Source of the DNA: Fusarium oxysporum f. sp. lycopersici 4287
Taxonomy: Eukaryota > Ascomycota > Sordariomycetes > Hypocreales > Nectriaceae
NCBI RefSeq assembly: GCF_000149955.1
Contig: NC_030986.1
Location: 5,699,910-5,763,909 of the forward strand
DNA length: 64,000 bases
Direction of reading: 5' to 3'
Shown here: positions 23,550 to 34,702 of the stretch, one piece after another
Layout: every line of letters starts with the position of its first letter
How positions within the stretch are numbered: the stretch's first letter is position 1
Program-made: the position numbers and the translations under genes
Notes under the pieces: generated by a model
Seen by the model: only the letters and a program-made list of their open reading frames with translations
Database searches by the model: none
What the model was told of the DNA's origin: nothing

Positions 23550-25143
23550 GATGTCGATTGTTGTTGTTGAAGAGCAAAGTCAATTGACCAACAAGCAAAC
23601 AAAGACTATTCAACTCAAAGACTGAAGGAGCTGAATAGTTTAATAGAGAGAGGGGAGGGTGAGAGGAGGTTGAAGAAGGAAGAGAGAGTGTGGAATGTGG
23701 AGGAGATGAAGCAAGAAAGTCTGGGGATTGTGGACACAACTTATACAAGCTCCCCCCAAGCTCAGACAAGTTGAAGTCGATCCTATACAGTAGGTCGAGC
23801 TGATAAAGTTGGCATTTGCCCCCCTAGTCGATCCCCGTGGTGATTTACCCAAGAGAGGTTAGTCAGTGATACGCCGAGGGAAAAACCTGGCAGGCCCCTC
23901 GGTGTTGGCGAGGCTTATCTGGGTGTGTGGAGAAAGTCCCCTCTGCCTCTGTGTCTGGAGTGCACCTCTTGGCTACTCCATGTCCCCATGGGGTTCCCCG
24001 TACACGCCAAAAATTCGCGGAGAAAGAGGGGCTCAATACGATTGACGAAGCAAAGGCAAACTGGCATTGTCTAGACTCTGAGTTGAGAATTATCATCACG
24101 TAAAAGAAAACAAGGCACTTTCGCCCAATTACAAGCTATGACGTTGGAAGTTCCACTGGGAATAGCGAGTCAGGTATTGTCCGCGGTACCTTGTTCCCCA
24201 TAATTTGAAGCGACAGAGTCTTATTGGTGAGAGGCTCAGTTTTTATTACCCCATTGCTCCGCAGTCGGGAGCTGATCCGGTCTCCAAAATATCCACAACC
24301 CCAATTTTCCACCTCCCTCAAACCATCAGACACGAGAGCTTCAATATTATTGTGGAATTCGTTACCATATCGTACTCTCAGCGGAGTACGGGAAACGGCC
24401 GAGTCCACTCCGAGACCCCTTGATTAAATACCAGTGCGTTTATCATAAAATGGCCTGCTTTCCCAGTGGTCTCATATCACCCTCTTTACAATTACAGCTG
24501 AATATTTGCGAAGGAAGTTTGTTGCAAAGGAAGAAAAAAACAAGGCTGACGTCGGTGCAGCCGAGACAGGCAAATTTTCCAACACGGCATTACTCCTCGG
24601 CAGTCGGAAATAAGAAGCACACCAACAAGAGGCGCGTCTCCAAATTTTACCTTTATACAGTATCCTTCTGGAACAATTCGCGCATGTCATCAGGGATGGG
24701 GGATGGTTCGCTTGCGCCGTATTGATTGGCTGCGAACGATTGGGGGGCGTCGCAGATCACCGACCATTCCGGGCCACAACCCCAGGATCACCCTGTAAAG
24801 TTTACAGTTAGGGGTTGACTTGCTTGTTTTGAACCGATGGTATCCCATCGGGAAGGCCTCCGCGCTCTGTTGATGAACTGACTTTATCAGCGAGGCATTT
24901 TTCTACTGATAAGTTCTATCTGCCAATCTGATCAGTGCATTTGGTATGAAACGTTGGATAAGCGGAAATCATCGGTACGGCAGATGAAACGACGCAGTCA
25001 GTGTATTTGGTGGAATCTCCAATTTGCTGCACAGATGCTCAAGCAGTCAGTGACCTTCGAACAGCGGAACCGTTTCCGATAAACGGTAACGGCAACTCCG
25101 TAAGCAACGGATGACCTGCCGCAGCATCTCGCATATCTTGTCA
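23550..25143. other. Upstream region of the amino-acid transporter
   Basis: No gene is seen. The first 200 bases are purine-rich on the plus strand, so the transporter leader is a CT-rich tract. Several short open frames near 24.1-24.7 kb overlap on both strands without motifs. Confidence 0.5.
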
Positions 25144-25552
25144 TCAATTAATATCACCGTGCTCTGTATGGTAATCTCGGAAGATGACTGCAGGGTCCGG
25201 CCTAGGTCCCGATGGATTCTGTCTTAAAGGTTGCGTGATGTCTATATCGCCTCTAAGCAATTCTTTATGTAAATGTGGTCTCACAACCAAAACACCACCA
25301 GATTCCAGCGGAACATTTTCTGTTTCTAGAAGCTGTAGAAAACAAATGCTGATTATCAGTTCAACTGCTGATTTATACGAACTGGTGATTATCACGAGGT
25401 TGGTCCGTTCGCGGCAACGGTACCGAGATAATGGTTGATACCCAATATTCCCTACTTGGCACATATGAAGTTTTCTTGGCGATATCCCACGTTGTTATCA
25501 ACAGCACTTTGTAATGCAATGTTTGAAAAGTGTTGGGGCTGATAATGGTCAT
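25144..25552 (-). CDS. Possible two-exon small gene, 120 aa
   Basis: An ATG at 25552 opens a 58-codon frame (to 25379). It is followed by a 46-nt candidate intron with GTATAA donor, an ACTGATAA branch-like element and a TTTTCTACAG acceptor. A second exon (25332-25144) continues in frame to TGA. The product has no signal peptide and no family I recognise; the second exon contains VLVVRPHLHKELLRGD and NPSGPRPDPAVIF. Exon 1 alone falls just below usual open-frame cut-offs, so the gene could be overlooked. An overlapping plus-strand frame (25184-25438) is less protein-like. It could be chance or a decayed gene; transcript data would decide. Confidence 0.3.
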
Positions 25553-27086
25553 AGCTTGGAGGAATCGCTCACGTAATGGATATCATGTTCATGCATGCAT
25601 GATCTGTGCAGTGTGGAAGGGGGCGAAGCTGGTGGAGCTGAGCATGAGCTGAGGTATTTGCGTGATGACAGATTTCGATAACATTGACTTTTGTCCGTTG
25701 AGTCCGAGCTGCCTTTTGGGAAGGGTAGTTTCGTGATGGTATGTGCAGATAGCTAGCGGAAAGTCTCGAATATGATGAGTTTGACGAAGTGCTGGATGAG
25801 TTCCAGTTGTACTGCAGCAAAGTCGCGATAATCATCGTAGTTGCTTAGATAGGAATTTCAAGTTCTCTCGGAATAGAGAGATTTTACTTTCTATTTATCA
25901 ACTTTCTCTTCGTCTCTCACGGTTTGTTTCGGCTCATCATCGTGACACATGCATCGAAACTACCCAATGCTCCATTCCTAATTAAATCCCCAAATACTCA
26001 AAGGCTTGCTCGTACGTCTTCCTAAACGCTACCCTAGAGGTCTAGGCCAAGCCATCCAAAAAGGCAAGTAATATGCATTTGCCAAGCCGGCTGAGGAATC
26101 ATGCCAATCCTGGAATCTGCCATCCATGAGAGCGCCAAGTGATAGATCCTGGGGGTGTTCATCAGACCCTTTCTCCGCTCCCCGCACGTGTTATTTCTCC
26201 AGTTTCTTAGCATTCGCCAAGTTACCCACTTGCCTTTCTGTTATCTGTGGGGTTTGCGACATCCTCGTTTGCTCAATGTGGAATCCGAATGAGTAAGCTA
26301 CCGCGGTGACATGATAACCGCGTTTGTGCTTCAGAAGCAAGAGAATAATAAATATTGGTGATTTGTGTTCTGAAATAGGTCAAGTGGCCCGTTTGGTTTA
26401 ATTCCGCTTCCTGCTACGCTGGAACTGGATCATCTCCTCGTAGGCTACTCATTGATTGAACACGCAGAGAGCAGCTCATGATTGATAACTTTATCCTAAT
26501 AAAGTGACAATGAAATTTCAGCCTAACGAGCTTACAGAGTATACGATACAGTCAACTAGTAGATGTATTACATAAACGTCCATGTCAAAGTCATGGATAG
26601 CATCGGGCCTTGAATATCCGATGCAGGCATCCACGGAGCCTTAATAGATACCGAGGCATGGCTGTAAACTCTTTGTTCTAAGTGCATGATAGTTAAGCAT
26701 GATACAGACCAATGCACCGAATGATCTACGGATATTCAACGCATGATCCCTGACCGTAAAATGCCAAGTTAGAGGGTAAGATCTAGGCATAATCAGCTAG
26801 TATTTCATTCTGCCGCCGAGAAAGACACACATGCATAAGTTTGGCTAATATAATTGCCACAGAGGTCTTTATCTTATCTTCTTATCTTATCTGGTTACGT
26901 TGGGGCTCAACGTGTTAGCCGTGATGGAAACATCGCCTTTAATACTCAATTCAAAGTTGTTGCGAGCGTTTATTCTCATACATAAATAAGCTTGAAATTC
27001 CCTTATCCAAGGAGCTTAATGCTTCTTCATGGTGCCCAATTACAACCACTTGTAAACCGTATTTTTGACAGATCATGATACAATTA
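25553..27086. other. Intergenic region
   Basis: 1.5 kb with no supported gene or RNA. Confidence 0.5.
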
Positions 27087-28427
27087 TTATTGTCCGGAAA
27101 ATGTAACCGAATCAATCCAGGCTTCGGAGCCTGATATGCACATAAACCCAATATTGAGAGCCAAACCACCCTGATCGATCTGGCTTTGAGTATACGTACA
27201 TGTAAACGATATCTCCTGCCACTGATTGATCGTACCCGGCTGTGTTGTCGTCGCCGTAACGACGAGGGTTTGCCGCCCAGAGAATAATCCTGCATTGCCA
27301 TAAGCGCAACCCAGCACCGCGATGGTGCATCCAGGTCCAGGGCGGACCCACGCGGAAGCTGGATATCCAACCCCAGCTTGAGCAGGCGAAGAATACGCCT
27401 GGGAGATGTAGCTTGTCGACCCGCCGGCGGTGGAGAAGCTCATGCGCGCAGAGCTTCTGCCATCGTGCTTGATGTTGTTGTCGAGGGATAGTGAGACGAG
27501 ATTGGGTTGTGTGACAGACCAGGGCTCTGTAGTATCGTCGAATCCAAGATTAACGAGCGTGGGAGGACCAGCTGCTTCCGTAGTAGTCGTGGTGGTGACT
27601 TCAGAAGTTGTTGTACTCTCGGTGGTGGTGGGGATTAGCACTGTAGTTGAGATAGACACTGTAGCCGTGGGTTCTTGTGACGAGGTTGTTATCTCGGTGC
27701 TACTTTCGACAATGGTGGAGCTAATGTCTACAGCTGAAGAGGTTTCAAGGGCAGAAATGGTGGTAGTAGTGGCGTCTTCTGTAACGGTGGATACTCCAGC
27801 GCTGCTCTCGATAACAGTAAGGCTTAGTTCCGGAGCCGAAGTTGAAAGTGTGGTAGTGAAAGAGGCTTCTGTAGTAGTGGATTTCTCAGTGCAACTCTCA
27901 ATCGTCTCAGAGGTCAGTTCTCTGGTTAGAGAGACCTCTGTAGTTAAAACAGCGATAATGGTAGCAGTAGTGTCCTCTGAAATGGTTGATGTATCCGCGC
28001 GGCTCTCGATGATAGTAGAGCTTAATTCTGCCGTCGAAGTAATTGAAACCGCAGTAGTCATAGCGTCTTCTGTTGCAGTGGTTGGCTCCACACTGCTCTC
28101 GATAACAGACGAAGTCAGGGCTACACTTGAGGAGGTCTCCGTTGTTGAAATCACGGGAGCAGGAGTAGTAGTAGTATCCTTTGACTCAGTCGACGTCTCG
28201 CTGGTGCTCTCTGCCTGGTCGGTAGTAAAGATCAAGTAACCAGTAGAGGAAATGTCGGTCGTTGAGAGACCTGCCTCAGTAGTACTTGTTGCCTTGGTGG
28301 AAGAAGACGTGATTTCCACCGTAGTCAAGATATTAGTCGTCCTGGGTCTCGGTTTACATGGACCGGCCTCAGAACCTGCCAGTAAGAGCGCTGCTATAAA
28401 AGCAGCCATGATAGTCTTGACAGTCAT
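27087..28427 (-). CDS. Secreted Ser/Thr-rich protein with C-terminal beta-sandwich-like domain
   Basis: The single-exon product is 446 residues from the ATG that gives a clean signal peptide (MTVKTIMAAFIAALLLAGSEA). An upstream in-frame ATG at 28475 is less likely. Residues about 30-290 are a mucin-like stalk of Ser/Thr with periodic VIESSAEVST-type repeats, expected to be heavily O-glycosylated. The last 140 residues form a compact domain beginning LVNLGFDDTTEPWSV and ending EAWIDSVTFSGQ. This pattern recalls carbohydrate-binding (CBM4/9-like) modules of fungal cell-wall or secreted proteins, including paired cysteines. No clear GPI signal is present. The gene is probably extracellular or wall-associated. 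The repeat causes a 269-codon antisense frame, which I regard as a shadow. Confidence 0.8.
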   Translation of the reverse strand: MTVKTIMAAFIAALLLAGSEAGPCKPRPRTTNILTTVEITSSSTKATSTTEAGLSTTDISSTGYLIFTTDQAESTSETSTESKDTTTTPAPVISTTETSSSVALTSSVIESSVEPTTATEDAMTTAVSITSTAELSSTIIESRADTSTISEDTTATIIAVLTTEVSLTRELTSETIESCTEKSTTTEASFTTTLSTSAPELSLTVIESSAGVSTVTEDATTTTISALETSSAVDISSTIVESSTEITTSSQEPTATVSISTTVLIPTTTESTTTSEVTTTTTTEAAGPPTLVNLGFDDTTEPWSVTQPNLVSLSLDNNIKHDGRSSARMSFSTAGGSTSYISQAYSSPAQAGVGYPASAWVRPGPGCTIAVLGCAYGNAGLFSGRQTLVVTATTTQPGTINQWQEISFTCTYTQSQIDQGGLALNIGFMCISGSEAWIDSVTFSGQ

Positions 28428-29461
28428 TTTCGACAGTAATGACCGTACTGAGAAGTTGAGAGAAAAGAACAGCAACGAGTAAAAGATTGAAATAAATAAG
28501 GTATGAGACGGAAATAACTCCTATTTGTTATTTACACAAAGCAAAGTGAGCATACTCGCTTAAAGAGCGTTCAGATCACATCATGTTGAGATTTTGCTCC
28601 GTAGTACTACTCACTATTGGCAATAGTGCCAGCTTGGCAAAAATAATAGCACCATTTTAAAATAAAACGCCAGGGGGAGATTCAGCTGCCAATTTTTAGT
28701 TCAGTCAATATTGACTCGCTTATATCTATAATTTTTGGTGTACCCAGAAAAGCTCCGATAAACTAAGACTAAGCAGAACCGGTAGAGAATTCCGCCGGAG
28801 TTTATTAAGCTTAATCCTATTTCAACACCTAACGTCATACTCCAAAGCCGTGATACCGTCGCCATATATGATATGACTCTTTGAATGGCTGCCCTCGCTG
28901 TCAATAGATAGATGGTAATGGCACCTTCAATTATACAGTACATGAGATGAAGCACCAGCATTATAATCTTTCAAGACATCGACATATTTTTATACCCGAC
29001 TAATCCTATTGCTTTTATGGTATTACCCATTTCTGCATCATTCGCTCGTTGAGACGCCGTTTGTCTGAAGCAATATTGTATTTTGATAGAGTCTGCATGG
29101 CTCTCTTCTTATGCAGAGGTTTCCATGCCTCAAGTGCTGACAATTGGTTGGTCTGAATTTAATGAGCAAGCTGATAGCCGCTGTCATAGAATATAAGGCT
29201 TCAGATTTAATGAGTACATAATCTCCGACCATGCTGTTGCTAGATGCCTTAGCAAAGAGCTATAACCTCACTCTACTGATGTTGATCCGCCCTAGTGATA
29301 CTGGGTCCCTGGTGGTACTAGGTCTAACCAACCAATTATTATCAGCGCAGGCTCAGCCGCAGGTGACTTTATACAGATAGAGGCCTCAAAGAATTGAGGG
29401 CTTTCGTAATCTTCCCAAGACTTTCACCACCACCAAACATTGCAAGTCAACTCCAAAGATC
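28428..29461. other. Intergenic region
   Basis: No gene is supported. The first part is the promoter of the secreted protein. Confidence 0.45.
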
Positions 29462-29714
29462 ATGAAGGACTTGGAGTTGCCGCCAGCAGTATCGCTGTCG
29501 CTAAACTATCAGCCAAGGCCAGCAAGTTGTGCTTATAGTACTCCAAAGATATCTCCAGCGCAGAAGCCGATATCGAGTGTCTCCAAAACCAGTTCGAGCA
29601 CTGGGCTGAAGCTCTGAGGACTATGTATAGTCTGGTTGAAAAGGCTAAAGAGGATTTGCTTCCATTATATAGTAAACTTCGAGGTTCATTCCAAAAATGT
29701 TTAGCAACCCTTTA
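29462..29714 (+). pseudogene. NLR/STAND N-terminal domain remnant
   Basis: Shortly after an ATG at 29462, the frame starting at 29473 reads GVAASSIAVAKLSAKASKLC, then a TAG stop, then YSKDISSAEADIECLQNQFE and a further helical stretch up to a TAA at 29712. This is the typical start of fungal NLR-like proteins (helical N-terminal domain before a NACHT or NB-ARC module). The ATG is out of frame with it, so one frameshift and one internal stop are present. The TAG sits where CAG (Gln, 'LQYSKD') is usual in this family, compatible with a C-to-T change. No NACHT domain follows. Confidence 0.7.
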
Positions 29715-30745
29715 AAGGTAGAAACACGCTTAACCTAAGTTCCGCGTCCATCGCTATGTGATGCTATGGCCGTAAGTATACAGAGAATTCCAATTTCTCA
29801 CCGAGACTAACACGCTGCCGGGGCCCTTCTCATCAAGATTCACGAGGAACTCAAACAGCTATTGCTACGCCCTATTATGAAAAATAATATCGTGTCCTCG
29901 TCATGTTTGTTTGAGGCCTAGAGTTTAAGCTTATGGCCAGCAATCAGTCAAGTAGCTCGAATTTTCTACAAAAAGAACAACAAGCTGGAAATACCGGACA
30001 CTGGTTTATGCCTTTCTGATCCGACTTTAGTAACTCGATAAAGACATGAGAAGACACCACCCCCAGAGCCCAATCACATCGAATTCTACACTCCGACAAC
30101 CCTAAATCCATTGCCTACCAGATAACAAGATGAGAAAACTGGACCTTCGATACCGATGTCTCGTACCATTCACTCCGCTATTATAACTGCTTCTGAACAG
30201 TCACGAAGCTCGCACTAAAGAATGAAGTGGGACTGGTAGCCGACGCACCTATTTATCTACACGTCAAAAATCTCCAGAGTTTGGTTTATTGTTGTACGGT
30301 TAAAGATCTGACTCCTTTTGATGGTTGTGCAGGCTGCTTTTGCACAGGCCGTAAGACGGAGATTTGATTGCGATGATCCCGTGTGCTTTGACCCAGCTAA
30401 ACGCTCCCAAACAGGAAGGCCAGAAGTCTTACCAACCAAGTGCTCTGCTCTCAATTCTCTGCCTCTTTTGACTTTGGTCTAAGAAATTGGGCGTTGTGTG
30501 GCAGCTGATACCCCACCAAAACACGGTTGGCAAGCATCTCCGCCCACGTCGTGGAGACTTACCTATTTTGACGAGACCATCTTCACGAGACTGATAGAGA
30601 ACAACGCGGGGTATACTAATTGGTAAAGGAATGATAAAAAGAAGAAGCATATAATAGACCAGAATAATCAAGAGTTTATCATTAAAACATTCATCTCATA
30701 TCACTCACTCACTCATCCAAGTGTCACTTTGTCAAACACATCACA
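29715..30745. other. Decayed flank and promoter of the aldolase gene
   Basis: The first few hundred bases may hold further scrambled pieces of the NLR remnant (a stretch reading IKIHEELKQLLLRPI near 29835-29880). From 30450 the sequence is probably the promoter of the downstream aldolase, with GGTGGGGTA-type (minus) and CTCCGCCCACG motifs near 30510-30545. Confidence 0.4.
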
Positions 30746-31639
30746 ATGGCCCCCCAAGAACTCACAGGCATCCTAGTCGCCCTCATTACCCCCTTCAAAC
30801 CCGACGGCACAGTCGATCTCCCCGCCCTCGACGCCCACATCCAACGTCAAATCTCCGCCGGCGTGCACGGCCTAGTCCCCGGCGGCAGCACCGGTGAATT
30901 CACAGCCCTCACCCTGCAAGAGCGCAAAGATGTTCTCGACCAATGCGTCAAGTCAGCTGCTGGTCGTGTCCCCGTCGTCGCTGGCATCGGCGACCTGACT
31001 ACCTCCGGTGTTGTAGAGCTCGCTAAGCACGCTGCTGAAGTTGGAGCCGCTGCTACTATGATTGTGCCGCCGTTCTACGATGCGCCAAACTTGAAGCAGT
31101 TGAGGGAGATGTTTGGTGAGATTTACAAGGAGAGCGGATTGCCGATTATGTACTACAACATTCCCAGTGCGAGCGGTGTAAGCTTGTCACCTGCGGAGAT
31201 CGCTGGTCTTTCAGATGTTGGCGTCAAGTATCTTAAGGATACCTCTGGAAATGCACCCGCTCTTACAGATCTTCTCTTCCACCATCACAACGACATCACC
31301 GCCCTCAACGGCTGGGATACATTGACCTTCTACGGTCTCTGCGCCGGTGCCAAGGGCTCAGTCTGGGGAACCACCAATGTCCTTCCCGAACTTTCAGTGC
31401 AGCTTTGGAACGCTATCGCTGTTGATGGTGATCTGAAGAAGGGACGTGAGCTTTGGTCCAAGATCTTCCCTGTGTGCAAGTTTTTGGAGGCGCATCATTA
31501 TGGTGCTGGTATCAAGACTGGCATGGAGTTGCAGGGCTGGAAGACGGGAGGTCTGCGAAAGCCGTTTGCTCTTTTGGAGGATGATGAGAGGGCTGAGCTT
31601 GCGCAGCTTCTGAAGGATGCTGGTGTCAAGCTGGCTTAA
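30746..31639 (+). CDS. DHDPS/NAL-family aldolase, 297 aa
   Basis: An intronless gene of 297 residues, the normal length for class I aldolases of the dihydrodipicolinate synthase / N-acetylneuraminate lyase superfamily. Visible hallmarks are the GGSTGEFTALTLQER phosphate-like/keto-acid binding loop, the YYNIPSASG motif with catalytic Tyr137, and the Schiff-base lysine Lys164 in YLKDTSGN. These enzymes condense or cleave pyruvate with an aldehyde (KDG/KDPG-like, hydroxyproline catabolism, or 2-keto-3-deoxy sugar acids). Fungi make lysine by the aminoadipate route, so a true lysine-pathway role is unlikely. A catabolic sugar-acid or hydroxyproline role is inferred. It converges with the ARG81-like regulator at 31768-34001. 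Confidence 0.93.
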   Translation: MAPQELTGILVALITPFKPDGTVDLPALDAHIQRQISAGVHGLVPGGSTGEFTALTLQERKDVLDQCVKSAAGRVPVVAGIGDLTTSGVVELAKHAAEVGAAATMIVPPFYDAPNLKQLREMFGEIYKESGLPIMYYNIPSASGVSLSPAEIAGLSDVGVKYLKDTSGNAPALTDLLFHHHNDITALNGWDTLTFYGLCAGAKGSVWGTTNVLPELSVQLWNAIAVDGDLKKGRELWSKIFPVCKFLEAHHYGAGIKTGMELQGWKTGGLRKPFALLEDDERAELAQLLKDAGVKLA

Positions 31640-31767
31640 ACGCATCTGACTTTGCATTATGGAGTTTAATGATTTAAAATAGTAAAATAGACAAAATGAC
31701 TTAATGGGAGCTCAAGAAGACATGTCGCTGTGAGTGTGAGAACAGAATCGAGCGGTAAATGTCATAT

Positions 31768-34001
31768 CTATGCTAGACTTTCCTGCACAAGACTCTGCCA
31801 ACTAGTGGTCCAATCCCCAGACTGCTTTCTCCTCTCCCAAATCAGCGGCACAACAACCCCCGCCGGCCTATTCGTAAAATAAACCCCCTTATCATCCGTA
31901 ACCCCCAAACATTTCAGCGCTCGTTCCTGCAAATCCGGGCTCACAGCTTCACAAGCCGCCACAAAAGCAGGCCACGCCAAGCTCGTAGCAAAATCCTGGT
32001 CATCGATCAACTCACTTAAACACGGCTCAAGATACTCCAATGTCTTTCGCACCAGGTCTTGCAAGATCATGGCGTTCATGTCGTACACTCTTCGGTAGAA
32101 GTAGATCACCAGAGCTTGATGGATTGCGAGTGTCATGGAGCGGACTTGAGGATGGCGGACGAGGTCTTCGTCCCCTGTGGGCATTTTGACGGGTTCAGTG
32201 GGATCGAGGGTCGAGGGCCATGCCCAGATTCGGTTTTCGAGGGTTTTGGTGTGTTTGGAGAGGGCTTCTGATATAGAGGGGTTGCAGCGCGCGACAGTTT
32301 CCAGACGATTCTTCTCATTAGATAAAGACACAGTCTGCGATAGCAGTGTCATAAGAGACTCAGGAATGCCGTAAATAACCGGATAAAGTGTTTGAGTCCA
32401 GCGTCCTTGGACTTCAAGATGGATGTCATTGTATCCAAGCTCATCGGTCTTTTCTTGAGCGGGATCAAGACCTATATTCAAACCCTCTTCTGTGATACGG
32501 AATGTTCGGAATTGCTCACGGCCTTGGATCTCTGAAGAGCTTTCGGGCAGAGGTTCACTCCAGAGGGATATGCTCTCTGCGATCACACGAAGATGAGTGT
32601 ACATATGGTGTAGAAGACGTGATTTGAAGGGATTTTGGGCTTGGTTTGCTAGACCGCGCAGACGGATGAGGCGTTCTGCATCGAGGAGGAAGATACGGAA
32701 TGCGCGCGCTCCGTTGTGTAACTGAGTTTGGTAAGTTGTTGATCAAATAAATGGGGATAGGGAGACTTACCGAAGTCATGGCCATAGCGAGGATAGCCAT
32801 CAGAAGCTCCTTGTAACTCGCTTGTCTCGGCCCAAACATCTCATGCTGCAGCGCCTGCCGGAGATGGTTCTGCGCTCGTTCATGATTCTTCAATCCAATT
32901 TCTTTCCAATCCGCCGATAAAGAATTCGGTGCCTTGGACATGTGAAGTTGCAGTGCACTATGAGCAAGCAGAGTATAAAAGATCGAAGAGCGGGTATGAG
33001 AAGCTTCGTTCCAGAGTGATAGCTCAGCAAATGTCTCGAGGGCACAAGGAAGAAAGATAATTTCCCATGGGGACTTGCGTTTTGCTTGCATGGTTGAGCG
33101 TTGGCCGGCGATGTGTTGTCTGTAGTGGCGGAGTAATGGCTCTGCTTCTTCTGGAAGGCCGGAGTGGCTTGTGATGTTTCTTGGGTATGGAACGACTTCG
33201 CTCATTGAAGCTTGAAGTCCAGGGTCGATATTCTCTTCTTGTGCAGTAGTGTCGTTGCCCATGACTTGAGATATGAAGCCTGGGCTGAAGAGTGCCAGTC
33301 CTTCAGCTCCTATTGGATCATCGACAAAGAAGTTTGCCATAGAATCATGCATATGCATCTGATCACCCGCTGTCATCTCTCCAGAGTTGATGTTGAAGCT
33401 CGGATCCAACGAATGTGTAAAGATATCCAGGTCATCATCAGGCAGTTGATCTGGCCAGTCTGTTCGTTGAATCTCTTCAATGAAACCATCAGTCTCGGCA
33501 TACATGCTCGTCGATGTGTTATCAGTGTTAGTATCCGGAGAACACTCAATCATATCCAACGTCAACTCCTTCTCCTCAACAGACTGGAAGACTCCAAAAG
33601 GACCTTTCATCAACGCATCTCCAACATCACTCTTCTCACACGCAGAATCAATATCCGCCAACAACGCCAACGCCGTCCTCTTCCCCAAACTCCCCTTCAA
33701 CTCATCACTCATCAAACGTCTCTCACTCTCTACGTTCATCAGTCATCAGTTCTCCAGACGGACCGGAGCACTTACCGGAGAATAGTGGATACCGATACTC
33801 CGAGCCCCGATGACTCTGCTGCAACTCCGGCCTGACAGCATCATCCCTAATCCAAAACAGCCGTGCTCCGTAGCCTCCACAGACAAGCCCCAGTCGTTTA
33901 CAGGTCCCACATTCAGGCTGAGCCTCGTCGCATTTTGCGTGGCGCGAACGACAGGTTCGACAGCCTGTGAAGGTACGTGTTCGTTCGACTTTTTTGGGCA
34001 T
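31768..34001 (-). CDS. Zn2Cys6 transcription factor (ARG81/ARCA-like), 712 aa
   Basis: Three exons (34001-33776, 33729-32771, 32721-31768) give 712 residues. The zinc cluster occupies residues 14-41 near the N-terminus (GCRTCRSRHAKCDEAQPEC, then GTCKRLGLVCGG) and is followed by YGARLFW. This is the pattern of ARG81/ARCA-type regulators of arginine and proline metabolism. The rest is a fungal-specific domain of the Fungal_trans_2 type with blocks such as SSIFYTLLAHSALQLHMSK and RAFRIFLLDAERLIRLRG. Both introns are 46-49 nt with GTAAGT donors. A role in regulating the adjacent aldolase is possible from proximity but unproven. Confidence 0.92.
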
Positions 34002-34702
34002 CTTAGATAGGAAAGTGGAGAAGCAACACGAGATGAGATGAGATGAAATGAGACGCGGGTTGATTGCTTCTTCTAACGAGGGACATTGATCCCGGGGGAG
34101 GGAGGTTGTGTTATTGTGCTGTTGATGAGATGGCGAAAAGGGAATGTCTCCGCGGGGTGGGGTAACCGCTTATCGGAGTGGCCGTGGCGAGGGACATTTG
34201 GAGGTTAGCTTGAGCTAGTGAAGGTCGCTGGATTAAGTTGATATGCCAATTGGAGACCCCAAAGTCGTCTCGGGTTTATGCCTTTGTGGGATAAAATAGT
34301 CCAAGGGCAGTCGCTCATGTTTGACTGGCTGGTCATTAGTCATTTCTGATAACCGCGATACTTTGGAGGACAGATGTATCTTGTGTATGTCTACGTCAAC
34401 GCGCTGGAGTGCAAAGCACCGATCTGGGTAGTTACTATATCAGCAGCTCAATTTCTTTACATGGTTGCTTTCCCTCCATAGTATGACTGAGTATGCGTGC
34501 TGCGGGAGCGGGCTCTGGAGAGTATAACCAATCATTCGCTCGGTCTGAAAGGGGAGCAGACTCGAAGACCAAGCTCTCAGACAAAGACTGATATTAGCAA
34601 AGCGACCGGGAGAACTACTGACCGCAAGACTAGAGTAATAATAGTGAGATCTATCAGTTTTTGGCCAAGTAATCCAAGCTATTCCTCACCAACTATAGCG
34701 CC
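34002..34702. other. Intergenic region
   Basis: The promoter of the ARG81-like gene lies here, including a GAGAT-rich leader at about 34030-34055. Nothing else is recognised. Confidence 0.5.

Noticed and set aside
27430..28239. 269-codon antisense frame opposite the secreted protein
   Set aside because: It follows from the Ser/Thr-rich codons (TCT/ACT/ACA give open antisense codons), is a valine/serine-only protein without motifs, and has no independent promoter evidence.
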